Of a stretch of DNA of 51,785 bases, positions 18,559 through 28,357 are shown piece after piece (the stretch's first letter is position 1; each line of letters begins with the position of its first letter). Below the pieces are notes generated by a model. That model saw nothing but the letters and a program-made list of their open reading frames with translations, had not been told where the DNA came from and searched no databases. Source of the stretch: JANQUM01 sp047630355 (GTDB lineage Bacteria; Bacteroidota; Bacteroidia; Cytophagales; Spirosomataceae). The stretch covers positions 1 through 51,785 of the forward strand of contig JBLHXN010000013.1 in the NCBI GenBank assembly GCA_047630355.1, given 5' to 3'. Made by a program: the position numbers and the translations under genes.

Positions 18559-18566
18559 CAAATTTA
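18559..18566 (-). promoter_or_regulatory. Candidate -7 box for the mreBCD operon
   Basis: TAAATTTG on the minus strand, about 40 bp from the mreB start. A TTTG lies upstream (18583-18580), but its 13-nt spacing is shorter than usual. Confidence 0.4.
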
Positions 18567-18776
18567 CGATTATTCTTCGCAAAAGAACCTCGTAAATCTT
18601 TTTTTTAAATAAATATTTGCTCTTTTTTGAACAATTTTATTTGACAACTTAAAAATAGCCTTAATACGGATGGTATTTTACTTATAAAATGCTGTAAATA
18701 TACGAGTTATGGATTTTCTTTGAATAAGTCCGCTCTTCGTTTCAGAAAGCTAATTTTTAGTACCGTATTCCGGGTT

Positions 18777-19469
18777 TTAACAAATCAATTTAAAACCCTC
18801 TCCGTGAAGGTTTAGAATTTTGATGGTGGGGTCTTTTTTGAGATGTTTTCGGAGTTTGGTGATGTACACATCCATACTACGAGCGTTGAAATAAGTGTCA
18901 TCTCCCCAAATCAGTTTCAGGGCGAAACTCCGGCTTACAGGTTTATTTTTGTTTTGCGAAAAAAGTTCTAATAATCCCGCTTCTTTAGTGGTAAGTTTTA
19001 CAGAATCTTCTTCGGGATAAACGAGTATCTGCGTTTGGGTGTCAAAAGTGTACTCTCCAACTGCTACTTCTTTGCTCGGAGCTACCTCATTTCTGGTTTT
19101 GTCTACCCGCCGCATGATTGCCTGCATCCGCATGGTTAGTTCTTCCATCTCAAATGGTTTCGTCATATAATCATCTGCTCCCGCCCGAAACCCCTGGAGG
19201 GTATCTTCTTTCATCGCTTTTGCGGTCAAAAAGATAATCGGAACTTCAGCGTTTTTCATCCGAATTTCTTTTGCCAAGGCAAAGCCGTCTTTCTTTGGCA
19301 TCATGACATCCAGAATACATATATCGTAGCTGCCGGTCATAAATTTGTCCAGCCCTTCGTTTCCGTCGGTTGCTAGTTCGGTTTTGTAACCTTTCACGGT
19401 CAAGTATTCCTGTAACAGGATTCCTAAATTCGGGTCGTCTTCGGCGAGTAATACGTTCATTTTTATCAA
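18777..19469 (-). CDS. OmpR-family response regulator
   Basis: A 230-residue two-component regulator. The receiver domain (about 1-125) has the acidic pair LAEDD, the phospho-acceptor Asp in DICILDVMMPKKDG, the switch Thr in IIFLTAKA and the Lys in YMTKPF. The C-terminal winged helix (about 135-230) contains LTTKEAGLLELFSQNKNKPV and SMDVYITKLRKHLKKDP. The second ATG (19460, MNVLLAEDD) may be the true start. It sits 52 bp downstream of the kinase gene and is almost certainly its partner. The Bacteroidota RprY family is the closest type I recognise; target genes are unknown. Confidence 0.93.
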   Translation of the reverse strand: MIKMNVLLAEDDPNLGILLQEYLTVKGYKTELATDGNEGLDKFMTGSYDICILDVMMPKKDGFALAKEIRMKNAEVPIIFLTAKAMKEDTLQGFRAGADDYMTKPFEMEELTMRMQAIMRRVDKTRNEVAPSKEVAVGEYTFDTQTQILVYPEEDSVKLTTKEAGLLELFSQNKNKPVSRSFALKLIWGDDTYFNARSMDVYITKLRKHLKKDPTIKILNLHGEGFKLIC

Positions 19470-19521
19470 TTATCAGTAAATAATTATCAATCTTTCTATA
19501 CCGTATTCATAACTTGGATAT

Positions 19522-21444
19522 TCAGACTTCGTTCGGAAGGATGATTTCAAATGTTGAGCCCTCGTCTAATTTGCTCGAAACCTGAATGCTTCCGTTGTGC
19601 CAATCTACCATTTTTTTAACGTAGCTCAAGCCCAACCCAAAGCCTTTGACGTCGTGGATATTTCCCGTCGGAACGCGGTAAAATTTATCAAAAATCTTAT
19701 CCAGCTGTTCTTTTGACATTCCAATCCCTTTGTCCGTAATTTTAATACTCAACCCGTCAGGAGTATTTTCTGTGGTAACGGTAATTTCCGGTTTGTTGGG
19801 GGAATACTTATTAGCGTTATCGAGTAAATTGTAAATGATATTTGTCAGGTGAACTTCATCCGCCCAGACCTGATCATTTTGAGCATCAATTTCTAAATCT
19901 ACCATACCGTTTTTTTGTTCAATCTGCACGCCGATATTTGCTAATACCTGCTTAATTATTTCATGAACGTTTACTTCCGTAAAACTCATTTGTACGTCGC
20001 CTTTGTCAAGCTGTGCCATTTGCAAAACCTTCTCTACCTGCGTTCCTAATCGGTGGTTTTCATTTTGTATTATTCCGAGATAACGCTCCGATTTATCGGC
20101 ATCTTTTGCGATGCTTTTATCTTTCAGAACTTGAATAGCGAGTGAGATGGTAGAAATGGGCGTTTTGAACTCGTGCGTCATATTATTTATGAAGTCATTT
20201 TTTATGACGGATAATTTCTTTTGCCGCATGATGGTTGCCATTGAAGTATAGAAAATACCGCCAACAACTAACATAAGCAAAAAGGAACTGCCAAATACCG
20301 ACCACATATTGTTCATTATGAAGCCTTCCTTTCCATCAAAATAAACGTACAGGTATTGGTTCTGCGGGTGCGAATCGTTGGGGAATAGCCGAACGTTATA
20401 CGCTTTATCCAGCAAGCTTGGGTCGTAATTGAGAGCGTAAGATGTGAACATCATCTTGTCGTTGTTTTTTACGCCGTACTCAAACGGAATGGATATGCCA
20501 CGATTTACTAATTCTTTTCTTAGCAAAGTATCGAGCATCGTTTGGTTCAGGCGTTCGAGTATATTGCGTTTTCCCCGCATAAAATCCGCAAAAACGTTTT
20601 TCATTAAACCGGCTTTGTCTTTCGTTTTTTGGAATTTTTCTTCCACCGTAATAGCGGACGAATTACTTTTTAAACTCCCGCTTTTTTTGGCTTGTGCGGA
20701 GGCAGACGTAACGCTTTTACCTATTGAAACTTTTACGCTCTTAGGTCTGTCTGCCGGCGTACTTTTTCGGTTAGTGTTGTAAATTACGGGAAAGAAGTTT
20801 TTGGTTCGATAATCGTACGGGGAAGTTGCAAATACACGGTTAAACTCATTTTCTATGCTCATCACCTGAGCGTCAAACTGATTGAAAAATTCGTTGATAA
20901 CTTGTTGGTTAGCAAGTTGCTGTCGAGTAGCTTGGTTGATATTTTGTCCTTGAAGTTGTTGTTGTCGAAGTTGTTGTCGGATGCGTCGTAATCCTTGTTC
21001 GGGCATCAGTAGAAGTTCAGTTCGGTGACCGTCGGGTTGTACATTTATTCTGACGGTATATTCCGAATTACCGGAGATATAAACGGGATTTCCGCCGCCG
21101 CCGGAGTTCATTGTGCTGTCAGAACGCAGCTTAACCAATTTAGGAGAGTTTTTTACCGTTGTTGCTTTAGGTGGGGCTATCCGTCTTCGGGGTTTTGGCT
21201 TTTGCTCTGCCAACGCTTGAAGCCTTTTTTCTTCTTCCTGAATTTTTAAATGTTGCTTTGCCAGAAAAATAACCTCTTGCCGTTCGATATTTCGGATAGT
21301 TGCCTGCATTGCTTCCATCACGTTCCGGTCGAATTGCTCTTCCTTGGTTCGGATGCCCGTTTCGATCCAATACCATTGGAACGTAATAAGACCGACCATT
21401 GCCAGTATCATCAATCCAACCAATACCCTGAATTTAGTATTCAT
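19522..21444 (-). CDS. Membrane sensor histidine kinase
   Basis: A 640-residue sensor kinase. One transmembrane helix lies at about residues 8-26 and another (FGSSFLLMLVVGGIFYTSM) at about 382-400, leaving an unusually large periplasmic sensor of about 350 residues. That sensor includes basic Lys/Arg/Pro segments and a Gln-rich stretch (RQQLRQQQLQGQ, around 155-170). The H-box FINNMTHEFKTPIST has the phosphorylated His near residue 423; the ATPase domain has NIIYNLLDNANKYS, DKGIGMSKEQ and GFGLGLSYVKK. Overall resembles Bacteroidota RprX-type kinases. Paired with the response regulator downstream; stimulus unknown. Confidence 0.93.
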   Translation of the reverse strand: MNTKFRVLVGLMILAMVGLITFQWYWIETGIRTKEEQFDRNVMEAMQATIRNIERQEVIFLAKQHLKIQEEEKRLQALAEQKPKPRRRIAPPKATTVKNSPKLVKLRSDSTMNSGGGGNPVYISGNSEYTVRINVQPDGHRTELLLMPEQGLRRIRQQLRQQQLQGQNINQATRQQLANQQVINEFFNQFDAQVMSIENEFNRVFATSPYDYRTKNFFPVIYNTNRKSTPADRPKSVKVSIGKSVTSASAQAKKSGSLKSNSSAITVEEKFQKTKDKAGLMKNVFADFMRGKRNILERLNQTMLDTLLRKELVNRGISIPFEYGVKNNDKMMFTSYALNYDPSLLDKAYNVRLFPNDSHPQNQYLYVYFDGKEGFIMNNMWSVFGSSFLLMLVVGGIFYTSMATIMRQKKLSVIKNDFINNMTHEFKTPISTISLAIQVLKDKSIAKDADKSERYLGIIQNENHRLGTQVEKVLQMAQLDKGDVQMSFTEVNVHEIIKQVLANIGVQIEQKNGMVDLEIDAQNDQVWADEVHLTNIIYNLLDNANKYSPNKPEITVTTENTPDGLSIKITDKGIGMSKEQLDKIFDKFYRVPTGNIHDVKGFGLGLSYVKKMVDWHNGSIQVSSKLDEGSTFEIILPNEV

Positions 21445-21556
21445 ACACTCAATGCTGTTTCAAAGTTTCTTTATTTCACTTAAATTGTAAGATATTTACG
21501 AAAGTAAGCTTTAAATAGCCTCAAATCAAAGGTTTAACACTTTTTAACGATCCCAA

Positions 21557-22408
21557 ATGCTGTATTTTATCGCCGTGCTGGCTTTTGTATTTTTCTTATA
21601 TACCCGGTTGCGTGATAAAATAACAAAGCACGTCCCTGCCACCTTTCCAACTCCCGAAAATCGAGCGAAGTTAACAACCGAAAAGCCAACTGTTGTTTGT
21701 TTCGGAGATAGTAATACGCACGGAAATGTAAGTTATGACTGGGTTGTTGATTTAGAAAGAAAATATCCTGAATTACAATTTGTAAACGCCGGACGAAATT
21801 CCGATTTAACGTTCACGTTGTTGAAGCGTATTGACGATGTAATTGCGTGTAAACCCGATTTCGTAAACTTGCTAATTGGTACAAACGACCTCAACGCTAC
21901 TTTTGCTAAATCTTCGTTGAAACGCTATCAGAAAATGGGTAGATTAGCAGAAGGCGAAGTTCCGTCTATAGTTTCGTTTAAGCGTAACTATGAAGAAATT
22001 GTGGATAGATTGTCCTCCGAAACACAAGCGAAGGTCTCGTTGATGTCTTTACCACTGATGGGTGAGGATATAGAAAGCGAAGAGAATAAATCTGTGGTGG
22101 CGTATAATAGCGTTATCAAAGAAATTGCGGACAGAAATAACTTAGTTTACCTGCCTTTGTTCGAACAGCAGAAATCCTATTTAGAGCAACGTCCTTCGCA
22201 GACTAAATACAAGTTCAATAATTATTTCTTTTTACTAAACTTATCGGTCGTAAAATATCACTGGTTTCGTAAATCTTGGGATGAAATCAGCGACTCGCAC
22301 GGAAATGAACTAAGTCCTGATTTTTTGCACCAAAATTCCGTTTCTGGAAAAATGATGGCGGCATTAGTAGGCGGTTTTATCACGACAAAAAATCTATTTA
22401 ATACGTAA
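21557..22408 (+). CDS. SGNH/GDSL-family hydrolase
   Basis: A 283-residue protein with an N-terminal hydrophobic anchor (LYFIAVLAFVFFLYTR) then the SGNH block I motif VVCFGDSNTHG with the nucleophilic Ser. Block III LIGTNDLNA supplies the oxyanion Asn, and the Asp-His pair appears as SPDFLHQNS near the C-terminus. It is therefore probably an esterase or lipase-like enzyme attached to the inner membrane. It is divergent from the kinase gene and lies 17 bp before the monooxygenase gene, so the two are likely co-transcribed. Substrate unknown. Confidence 0.88.
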   Translation: MLYFIAVLAFVFFLYTRLRDKITKHVPATFPTPENRAKLTTEKPTVVCFGDSNTHGNVSYDWVVDLERKYPELQFVNAGRNSDLTFTLLKRIDDVIACKPDFVNLLIGTNDLNATFAKSSLKRYQKMGRLAEGEVPSIVSFKRNYEEIVDRLSSETQAKVSLMSLPLMGEDIESEENKSVVAYNSVIKEIADRNNLVYLPLFEQQKSYLEQRPSQTKYKFNNYFFLLNLSVVKYHWFRKSWDEISDSHGNELSPDFLHQNSVSGKMMAALVGGFITTKNLFNT

Positions 22409-22425
22409 GAAACTCATTCGGAATT

Positions 22426-23727
22426 ATGAAACAAGTTTGCATTATAGGAGCTGGTTCAACGGGAATTGCAGCTGCCAAAACCTTGAAAGAAAACGGTATC
22501 GAATTTGACTGCTACGAGAAGGGTTCAGGTATTGGTGGCAACTGGCGATTTAACAACGATAACGGTGTGTCTTCAGCGTACCGGTCGCTGCATATAAACA
22601 CTAATCGGCGGGTCATGGCTTATTCAGATTTTCCGATGCCTGATGATTATCCAATGTTTCCGCATCATTCGCATATTATTAACTACTTTGAAAAGTACGT
22701 TGAGCATTTCAATATTCGGGAAAACATCGTATTCAATACTTCAGTTGAAGCGGTAGAGACTAAATCTGACGGAACATTTTCTGTCAAATTGAATAATGGC
22801 GAAATGTCTGACTATAAGTACGTTATGGTAGCGAACGGACACCATTGGAATCCGCGATTTCCTGAACCTGCTTTCCCCGGAGAATTCACGGGTGAAACTA
22901 TTCATTCGCACCATTACAAAGAACCTGAGCAGCTAAAAGGTAAAGATGTATTGGTTGTCGGAATTGGGAATTCGGCGGTAGATATTGCTTGCGAAGCCGC
23001 CCGTTTGCACACGGGTAAAGTTGTGATTTCAACCCGAAGCGGTGCGTACATTACGCCCAACTGGATTTGGAGTTTACCGTTTGATGATTTAGCGAATCCG
23101 CTTACTGCGAAATTGCCGCTTTGGTTGCAACGAAAGTTGCTTTCCATGGCCCTGTGGTTAGCCCACGGAAAACAGGAAGATTACGGCGTTCCGACCCCAA
23201 AACGTCCGCTGCTGAGCGAACACCCAACGCTCTCGCAAGATTTGTTAAGTGTGGCGGGTCGGGGGCTGATTTCATTCAAACCAAATATCAAAGAATTTCG
23301 GGGAAAAACGGTTGTTTTTGACGACGGCACGGAGCAAGGTTTCGACATTATTGTTTACGCAACGGGTTACAAAGTTTCGTTTCCTTTTTTGAAGCACATT
23401 CCTGCTTTTGACGTGGAAGAGACTAATCACATCGAACTCTATCGCCGGGTTATTCACCCCGATTATCGCAGCCTATTTTTTCTGTCGTTGATTCAGCCGC
23501 TCGGGGCAATTATGCCACTCGCCGAAGTTCAGTCAAAATGGGTGGCTCATCTGATCAAGGGAACGTGCAAATTACCACCGAAAATCGAAATGGAAGTCGC
23601 TATAAAACAAGATTCTGAGAAGTTGAAAAAACGTTATAAAGAATCAAAACGACACACGTTACAAGTAGATTTTCATCCGTACAAAGAGAGTATCGAGCGA
23701 GAAATACGTAAGACGGAAATTGTTTAA
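22426..23727 (+). CDS. Flavin-containing monooxygenase (FMO-like)
   Basis: A 433-residue soluble enzyme with an N-terminal FAD site (IIGAGSTGIAAAKTL, residues 5-19), the FMO identifying sequence in perfect form (FTGETIHSHHY, F-x-G-x3-H-x3-Y), an NADPH site (VVGIGNSAVDIACEAAR) and the C-terminal ATGY motif (VYATGYKVSFPFL). Such enzymes use NADPH and O2 to oxidise N, S or carbonyl groups of small molecules. Neighbours are an SGNH hydrolase upstream and an alpha-hydroxy-acid oxidase downstream, suggesting catabolism or modification of a small molecule or lipid; this is inference. Confidence 0.92.
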   Translation: MKQVCIIGAGSTGIAAAKTLKENGIEFDCYEKGSGIGGNWRFNNDNGVSSAYRSLHINTNRRVMAYSDFPMPDDYPMFPHHSHIINYFEKYVEHFNIRENIVFNTSVEAVETKSDGTFSVKLNNGEMSDYKYVMVANGHHWNPRFPEPAFPGEFTGETIHSHHYKEPEQLKGKDVLVVGIGNSAVDIACEAARLHTGKVVISTRSGAYITPNWIWSLPFDDLANPLTAKLPLWLQRKLLSMALWLAHGKQEDYGVPTPKRPLLSEHPTLSQDLLSVAGRGLISFKPNIKEFRGKTVVFDDGTEQGFDIIVYATGYKVSFPFLKHIPAFDVEETNHIELYRRVIHPDYRSLFFLSLIQPLGAIMPLAEVQSKWVAHLIKGTCKLPPKIEMEVAIKQDSEKLKKRYKESKRHTLQVDFHPYKESIEREIRKTEIV

Positions 23728-23871
23728 ATTTTAGCAAAAACAGGTTACAGGCGGATGGCGTATTTGCTTTTTGATAGCATATTTGTTGCACCGCTTGGGC
23801 TCTCAAAACATATACTTGCCTTTTGGGATAGTATTTGAAAGTATTTATTCAACAAAAACACTATAAACTCG

Positions 23872-25020
23872 ATGAGTAACGTCATAAATTCTAAATATCC
23901 ATCAATTGATGATCTGCGAACCCGGACCCGTCAGCGGATTCCAAAATTTGCTTTTGAGTACGTTGATGGCGGATGCAATACCGAAGATAACCTCCGAAAA
24001 AATACCCGCGAAATTAGAGAGGTTGAGCTAAAGCCCTATTATCTGCGGGACTACGGCGGCGTATCAATGCAAACTGAACTTTTTGGGAAAACGTACGATG
24101 CTCCATTTGGTATTTCACCCATTGGTTTACAAGGGTTAATTTGGCCGAAGGCCACTGAAATTTTGGCAAAAGCCGCTTTCGAAAACAATATACCGTACAT
24201 ATTGAGCACCGTAGGAACTGCGAGTATTGAAACCGTTTCTGAATTGACAGAAGGCAACGCGTGGTTTCAGTTGTACCATCCCAAAGAAGAAGAACTCAGA
24301 GATAAATTACTGGAACGCTGTGCCGATGCGGGTTTGCAAACGCTTGTGATTTTATCCGACGTTCCGAGCTTTGGTATTCGCCCGAAAGAAATAAAAAACG
24401 GACTTGCTATTCCGCCAAAACTTAGCTTGACAAATATGCTGCAAATCGCGGGGAATCCTCGTTGGGCAATTGAAACTTTATTTGCTGGTCAACCTGAGTT
24501 TAAAACCTTGTTGCCTTACATTCCGAAAGGACTTTCGTTGAAACATTTGGGATTATTTATGAACCGGACATTTTCGGGAAGGATGAGCGAAGACCGCATC
24601 AAAACTATTCGGGACAAGTGGAAAGGAAACCTTGTTTTGAAAGGCGTGGCGAGCGAAGAAGACGCGGAAAAAGCTATACGTTTAGGCGTTGACGGCATTA
24701 TTGTTTCTAACCACGGCGGCCGCCAGTTAAATGCGGGTCAATCTTCAATTAAATCGCTGTCAAATATTGCGGAAAGGTACAAAGGTCAGGTAAAAATAAT
24801 GATGGACAGCGGCATCCGAACCGGACCAGATATAGCATCTTCATTAGCAGCGGGAGCGGAGTTTGCCTTTTTGGGGCGTTCTTTTATGTACGGCGTAGGA
24901 GCGTTAGGGAAAGACGGCGGCAACCATACCATCGAATTATTGAAAATGGAATTGAAGCAAGTAATGGAACAAGTGTGCTGCGAACGAGTTAGTGACTTGT
25001 CGAATCATTTAGTGCGGTAA
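23872..25020 (+). CDS. FMN-dependent alpha-hydroxy-acid oxidase/dehydrogenase
   Basis: A 382-residue TIM-barrel flavoprotein of the L-lactate dehydrogenase/glycolate oxidase/mandelate dehydrogenase family. The N-terminal block FEYVDGGCNTEDN matches the family, the active-site loop SNHGGRQLNAG carries the catalytic His and substrate-binding Arg, and DSGIRTGPDI plus LGRSFMYG bind the FMN phosphate. It oxidises an L-2-hydroxy acid to the keto acid. Specificity (lactate, glycolate or a longer acid) cannot be read from the sequence. A 144-bp gap separates it from the monooxygenase gene, so it may have its own promoter. Confidence 0.92.
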   Translation: MSNVINSKYPSIDDLRTRTRQRIPKFAFEYVDGGCNTEDNLRKNTREIREVELKPYYLRDYGGVSMQTELFGKTYDAPFGISPIGLQGLIWPKATEILAKAAFENNIPYILSTVGTASIETVSELTEGNAWFQLYHPKEEELRDKLLERCADAGLQTLVILSDVPSFGIRPKEIKNGLAIPPKLSLTNMLQIAGNPRWAIETLFAGQPEFKTLLPYIPKGLSLKHLGLFMNRTFSGRMSEDRIKTIRDKWKGNLVLKGVASEEDAEKAIRLGVDGIIVSNHGGRQLNAGQSSIKSLSNIAERYKGQVKIMMDSGIRTGPDIASSLAAGAEFAFLGRSFMYGVGALGKDGGNHTIELLKMELKQVMEQVCCERVSDLSNHLVR

Positions 25021-25030
25021 ACTGCAAAGA

Positions 25031-25112
25031 AAACCACGGCGGCCGGATTAGGTTTCACAGGTCAGCACTGAGTTCTTTGTGCCAATCTGTGAAATTTGTG
25101 TCTTCGTGGTAA
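25031..25112. repeat. Palindromic intergenic repeat of the 'CCACG...CGTGG' type
   Basis: Nested inverted arms fill the gap between convergent genes: ACCACG (25033-25038) with CGTGGT (25105-25110), and TTTCACAG (25053-25060) with CTGTGAAA (25087-25094). The wording (AGTTCTTTGTGCCAATCTGT, GTGTCTTCGTGG) resembles dispersed palindromes I know from other bacterial intergenic regions. Could also work as a bidirectional terminator. Confidence 0.55.
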
Positions 25113-25123
25113 AATTGTTTTTT

Positions 25124-26473
25124 CTAAGCCTCCCAGTTCAACAGTTTCTCAAAAGCATCTTCTATCTTTTCAAAACCAAACGAAGCGATAAGTTCGTCCA
25201 TTTCGGCTGCAATTTCATCGTTGCATAAATTGCCGATACTTCCTTTCAGCGTATGATCCAAAGAGCGGTTTGGGGTGAAATTTCCTTCGTTGATTTCGAA
25301 GCCTATCTTCTTATAAGCATCCCGGAAAGGAGTTCCTTCTACAACCATCTGATTTACGTTTTCAACGCTGAAAAGTAAATCGTACTTTTTGTCTTCGAGC
25401 AAATTCTTCTTTACTTCGAGGTTTGCCATCATAAACTCAGCAATAGAAAGGCATTCTTTAATGTCGTCAATGGCAGGCATCAAAATTTCTTTCGTAATTT
25501 GTAAGTCCCGGTGATAACCCGAAGGTAAATTTGTGGTAATATAATTTACTTCGTTCGGTAAAGCTTTCAAGCGGTTTGATTTTGCACGCAAAACTTCAGC
25601 CACGTCGGGGTTCTTTTTGTGCGGCATAATACTTGATCCCGTTGTCATTTCTTCAGGTAGTTTTATGAACCCGAAATTTTGACTGTTGTAAAGGCATACG
25701 TCCATTGCCATTTTACCAAGTGTTCCGGCAAGATTAGCAATAGCGGAGAGTAAGATGCCTTCAACTTTTCCCCGGGTCATTTGTGCGTAGACTACATTGT
25801 AGTTTAAGGTAGTAAACCCTAATAGGTTTGTGGTAAGCTTTCTGTCTAGCGGAAAGGAAGAGCCATAGCCCGCTCCCGAACCCAGTGGGTTTTTATTAAT
25901 TACTTTATATGCTCCTTTTATAATTTCAACATCGTCGAGTAAGGCTTCGGCGTAAGCCCCAAACCACAACCCAAAAGATGAGGGCATTGCTATCTGTAAA
26001 TGTGTGTAGCCGGGGAGTAAATCTGCTTTATGCTTTTCGCTTTTTTGCTGGAGAGTTTTGAAGAGACTTTGGGTGTCAAATACCAGTTCGGTAACTTTCT
26101 GCCGCATGTACATCTTTAGGTCAACGAGCACTTGATCGTTCCGGGAGCGTCCGCTGTGAATTTTTTTTCCGGCGTCACCAAGTTCTTTTGTCAACATCCA
26201 TTCTACTTGTGAATGCACATCTTCGATACCATCTTCGATTACGAATAAATCTTTTTTTATGACCTCTTCGTAAATATTCCGGCAAGACCATAGTATGCTT
26301 TTAAGTTCATTGGTTTCTAACAGTCCACACTTTTCAAGCATGATGGTATGAGCCATTGAACCAAGAATATCGAATGGAGCTAGATACACATCGAGTTCTC
26401 GGTCTTTACTAATTGTAAAGTTTTCAATTCGTTTGTTTGTAGAAGCGGAGTTCTCTTTTTGCCAAATTTTCAC
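25124..26473 (-). CDS. argH: Argininosuccinate lyase
   Basis: A 449-residue enzyme of the fumarase/aspartase superfamily that splits argininosuccinate into arginine and fumarate, the last step of arginine synthesis. The signature GSSIMPHKKNPD lies at about residues 277-288 with the catalytic serine, and HSGRSRNDQV and GYTHLQIAMPSS are the other conserved blocks. No other arg genes are adjacent. A -7 box lies about 40 bp upstream of the start. Confidence 0.96.
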   Translation of the reverse strand: MKIWQKENSASTNKRIENFTISKDRELDVYLAPFDILGSMAHTIMLEKCGLLETNELKSILWSCRNIYEEVIKKDLFVIEDGIEDVHSQVEWMLTKELGDAGKKIHSGRSRNDQVLVDLKMYMRQKVTELVFDTQSLFKTLQQKSEKHKADLLPGYTHLQIAMPSSFGLWFGAYAEALLDDVEIIKGAYKVINKNPLGSGAGYGSSFPLDRKLTTNLLGFTTLNYNVVYAQMTRGKVEGILLSAIANLAGTLGKMAMDVCLYNSQNFGFIKLPEEMTTGSSIMPHKKNPDVAEVLRAKSNRLKALPNEVNYITTNLPSGYHRDLQITKEILMPAIDDIKECLSIAEFMMANLEVKKNLLEDKKYDLLFSVENVNQMVVEGTPFRDAYKKIGFEINEGNFTPNRSLDHTLKGSIGNLCNDEIAAEMDELIASFGFEKIEDAFEKLLNWEA

Positions 26474-26513
26474 AACTATTTCTTTAAGTGTCTTTCGAAT
26501 GTAATATCGATGA

Positions 26514-26521
26514 CAAAGTTA
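26514..26521 (-). promoter_or_regulatory. Candidate -7 box for argH
   Basis: TAACTTTG on the minus strand, fitting TAnnTTTG, about 40 bp before the argH ATG. The -33 element is not clear. Confidence 0.5.
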
Positions 26522-26950
26522 GAGCTAACTTTTGAAAAAAAAATTTTGCAGAAATTGGATTTTTTATAGCATGAAATATTGCAATGCTTCGTTTCCACTC
26601 GATAAGAAACTAATGCTAAATTCGATTTTCAGCGTATTTAGTTTGCTATTTTGGATAATTAATATAATCGTGTAATGTTCTATAAATAGAGGTTTTTTCC
26701 TCAATTACGTGAAGTCAAATACTGTGCCAAAGTAGATATCGCAGTGCACGAAAAAATAACATTACCTTTTTTATTACAAGTCTAATAGAATAGCAAGCGT
26801 AAGTATATAGAGTGGAAAAGACGAGATGGATTTAGTGTAAAAGCGTAATTGCTTACAAATTGTGACTTTTTAGCATTCTCCGAAAAGAGCTATATTTTTT
26901 AATAAAATAGTAGAAATTACTATTTGAGTCAACTTTTACAAAATTTAACG
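26522..26950. other. AT-rich intergenic region without a recognised gene
   Basis: Lies between divergent argH and the broken adhesin gene. The only notable frame is a 34-codon one at 26571-26675 ending in a hydrophobic stretch, without an obvious ribosome binding site. It probably contains the old promoter of the adhesin gene. Confidence 0.4.
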
Positions 26951-28338
26951 ATGAAATTTTTGTCGAACCTTACGGTACGCAATATTCTTACGTGCGTTTT
27001 GTCTCTATTTCACAGGAATTGATAGCTTTAGCCAAGTTACTACTACTGGTCAGCGGCATATAAATTTAACCAAAACCTTGCCTATTTTGATGAAAGCAAG
27101 CAATCAAGGCGTATTTTTCGTGCAGCAGAGTGTTTATTGATTAACTTTATGGACAAAACGCATCAAGTCGGTGCAAAGATGACAGTTTAGTAGTTGAAAG
27201 TAATAATTCTACGATCAATCCTGCACGTACTACTTTAGAGACTGCTGGCAATATGGAGTTTAGAAGCATAGCTAAAGGTGGCACGGATAATACGTTTCCG
27301 ATTAATGAAAAGGCTATTGTGAAGTTGGCTAAAGGGGCATTCAATAAGCACTTGAACATATTAGTTTGCATTAGATGCCTGCTTCTACGCAGACAGTGGG
27401 TCTGAGTAAAGTTTGCGGTGAAGCAATAATCATCGGGCCACAGAAATATGAAATACCGTTTATGATTTTCGTAACCAATATGGGTAACACCGAACTATCG
27501 AATATTCAGGTAACTGATGACCTTGATAGAGCATTTGGTAACGGAGCTGTACTGCTTGATAGCAATATAGTGGTAACGGTAGACAGCGGTTTGGTAGCTA
27601 ACGTAATCTATACCGGAACAGGCGTAAGTTTAACTTACTTGAAGCTACTCAAAGCAAGCTGGCGGTTGGTCAAAAGTTAGCCTTTAACTTTAAAGTTAAG
27701 GTTGACCTGAGCAATACAAATATTGACGAGTTCTTCAATATTGCGAAAGTAACGGTGAATAATGTGGTTGGAGATTCTACCACGCAGATAGCTGACTTGT
27801 CAACAAATGGCTTTAGCCCTGATGGTGACGGTGATCCAAGCAATAACGATGAGCCTTCGCCGATTATCCTGAATTTGAATATCGATCCAAACAAACCGGC
27901 AATTGGTGTAGCGTTGGCAGTTGTTGATACCTTAGAGTTCGACGATAAAGCTTACGATATTACCTACGTTGCAATTGTTCAGAATTTAGGTGGAGTTGTG
28001 TTGAAGGATACTCAGATGATTGATAGTCTTTCTAAGACGTTTGCCGATACGCTCAAATACGAAATCGTTGGAACGCCAATGGTAAATGCGGAAGGAACCA
28101 TCAAGATTTCGACGGGCATTGCACTCGAAGAGTTCCACATTTATAACCGTTGGGGATACTTAGTTTATACTGATCAGAACGAAAATATCCTTACGCAAGG
28201 GTGGAATGGTGAAGCTAATACCGGAATCTTGTCTACTACGGCGGGTGTCCCAGACGGCACTATTGTTACAGCATTAAGTTGAATAACGAAGAAAAACGTC
28301 GGGTTGGGTTTATACAGTTGCCCGTTAAAAGGGAGTAG
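26951..28338 (+). pseudogene. Frameshifted remnant of a DUF11-type adhesin with CHU_C C-terminal domain
   Basis: Coding fragments follow one another in changing frames: a signal peptide (MKFLSNLTVRNILTCVLSLF from 26951, then TGIDSFSQ from about 27009 in another frame), DSLVVESNNSTIN... from 27178, a DUF11-like part (YEIPFMIFVTNMGNTELSNI) from 27375, NLLEATQSKLAVGQKLAFNF from 27632, the gliding-motility-associated (CHU_C) part EEFHIYNRWGYLVYT near 28130, and KLNNEEKRRVGFIQLPVKRE from 28276 to the stop at 28336. That makes at least five frame changes plus in-frame stops, and the start of the CHU_C domain appears deleted. CHU_C ends target proteins to the surface through the type IX system. Intact, it would have been a large adhesin. 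Confidence 0.88.
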
Positions 28339-28357
28339 TGCGTAACTATTTGATCTT

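Noticed and set aside
20930..21010. Gln-rich stretch of the histidine kinase considered as a repeat expansion
   Set aside because: The codons are mixed and the stretch is short; it looks like a coiled or linker region, not a tandem repeat.
26571..26675. 34-codon frame (MKYCNASF...) ending in a hydrophobic stretch
   Set aside because: No ribosome binding site or promoter match, AT-rich composition makes hydrophobic chance frames likely, and no family was recognised.
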